Positions 63,331 through 64,000 of a DNA stretch of 64,000 nucleotides are shown here, piece by piece. The position numbers were made by a program, and so were the translations under genes. The DNA is from Pyrenophora tritici-repentis (Eukaryota > Ascomycota > Dothideomycetes > Pleosporales > Pleosporaceae): contig NC_089396.1 in NCBI RefSeq assembly GCF_003171515.1, positions 806,001 through 870,000 on the forward strand, written 5' to 3'. The notes below the pieces were generated by a model. The model had not been told where the DNA came from. It searched no databases and worked only from the letters and a program-made list of their open reading frames with translations. Numbering within the stretch: position 1 is the stretch's first letter; every line of letters begins with the position of its first letter.

Positions 63331-64000
63331 ATGGCGTCGCAATTAACCGACCAAAAGCCAAAGACCGGCATAAGAGTACTCATCGTAGGCGGAGGTAAAC
63401 AAAACCCCACATTCCTCCTCCAAACACTCTGCCAACCAACATACTGATTTTCCATCTCGACTCCAGGCTTCGGCGGCCTCGCCCTCGCCATAGAATGCCA
63501 CCGTCAAGGCCACACACCCATAATCTACGAAGCACACCCGCAGCACAAAAACCTAGGTGACACCCTAATGTTTGGCCCCAACGGCGGCCGAATAATCCAC
63601 CGCTGGTCCAACGGCGCCGTCGCAGCCGCCATGTCCCGCATCTCACTCAACGTGCGTGACACGGGCTTCAACGTGCGCAAATACGACACGGGCGAGATCA
63701 TCGTAAACCAAAAGTCAAACTACAGGCCCGACAGCCCCATGTTCAACGGCCATCGCGGCGAGCTGCATGAGATTTTACTCGGGTATGTGAAGGAGCTTGG
63801 AGTGGAGATTCATTTGGGGCAGAGGGTGGAGACGTTTTGGGAGGAGGCGGGGAGCGCGGGCGTGGTATTGGGGGGATGGGAGTAGACACGAGGGTGATGT
63901 TGTTGTGGCGTGTGATGGGGTGAGGAGTAAAGCGAGGAAATATGTGCTGGGGTATGAGCATCCGTTGAAGAGTAGTGGGTTTTCGACGTATAGGACGTGG
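63331..64000 (+). CDS. FAD-dependent monooxygenase, 5' part, with a +1 shift
   Basis: Start of a salicylate-hydroxylase-like FAD monooxygenase; the gene runs off the window. Exon 1 63331-63394, intron 63395-63466 (72 nt), exon 2 63467 onward. The join gives the FAD-binding IRVLIVGGGFGGLALAIECHRQGH, followed by RGELHEILLGYVKELGVEI with the family's second FAD contact. At the G6 run 63870-63875 the frame meets a stop (VVLGGWE). One base fewer would continue as VLGDGSRHEGDVVVACDGVRSKAR, the conserved GD and DGxxS block, and that frame stays open to the window end. So it is a broken gene or an assembly indel. Remaining length unknown. Confidence 0.8.

Overview
This window reads as nuclear DNA of a filamentous ascomycete. 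Genes are compact, with spliceosomal introns of about 42-72 nt (GT...AG, CTGAC/CTAAC-like branch sites), and the products are typical of fungi: VPS34, Nse4, SRP54, RRP15, Ugo1, MFS transporters, a P450 and secreted glycoside hydrolases. The overall flavour (hAT and mariner transposons, the family mix) suggests Dothideomycetes/Pleosporales, but that is inference without a database search.

The window falls into two compartments. Positions 1-11,970 are gene-poor and repeat-rich. They hold an intact Tc1/mariner-type (DD34E) transposase, a complete hAT transposon (4841-7981, with 8-bp target duplication, short TIRs and GAGCGAGC subterminal repeats), a 158-bp hAT-like MITE (8647-8804, perfect 59-bp TIRs, 8-bp duplication) sitting inside a decayed trypsin-like gene, and a long degenerate array with a period near 48 bp (about 10.6-11.83 kb, with related blocks at about 4.5-4.8 and 9.4-10.1 kb). 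From 11,975 on the window is mostly ordinary gene space.

Housekeeping block: VPS34 (-) and NSE4 (+) are divergent. SRP54 (-)/RRP15 (+) and a mitochondrial [2Fe-2S] ferredoxin (-)/UGO1 (+) form two tight divergent pairs. Accessory block: an MFS transporter, a 613-aa trypsin-like protein whose Asp and Ser triad positions look substituted, a truncated CorA-like fragment, and a P450. Then come a flavin monooxygenase (two +1 homopolymer frameshifts), a stand-alone SsuA/THI5-like binding protein, a BAHD-like acyltransferase, an MCT-type MFS transporter, a secreted heme peroxidase, a 2OG-Fe(II) dioxygenase and a YtcJ-like amidohydrolase. Carbohydrate block (52.4-62.5 kb, all + strand): GH51 arabinofuranosidase, a CobW-type zinc GTPase, GH27 alpha-galactosidase and GH95 alpha-L-fucosidase, three secreted side-chain-removing enzymes in 10 kb. 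The window ends inside an FAD monooxygenase that also carries a +1 homopolymer shift.

Exon boundaries were worked out by reading both flanks of each ORF for GT/AG sites that restore conserved family sequence. They are predictions, not transcript-supported.
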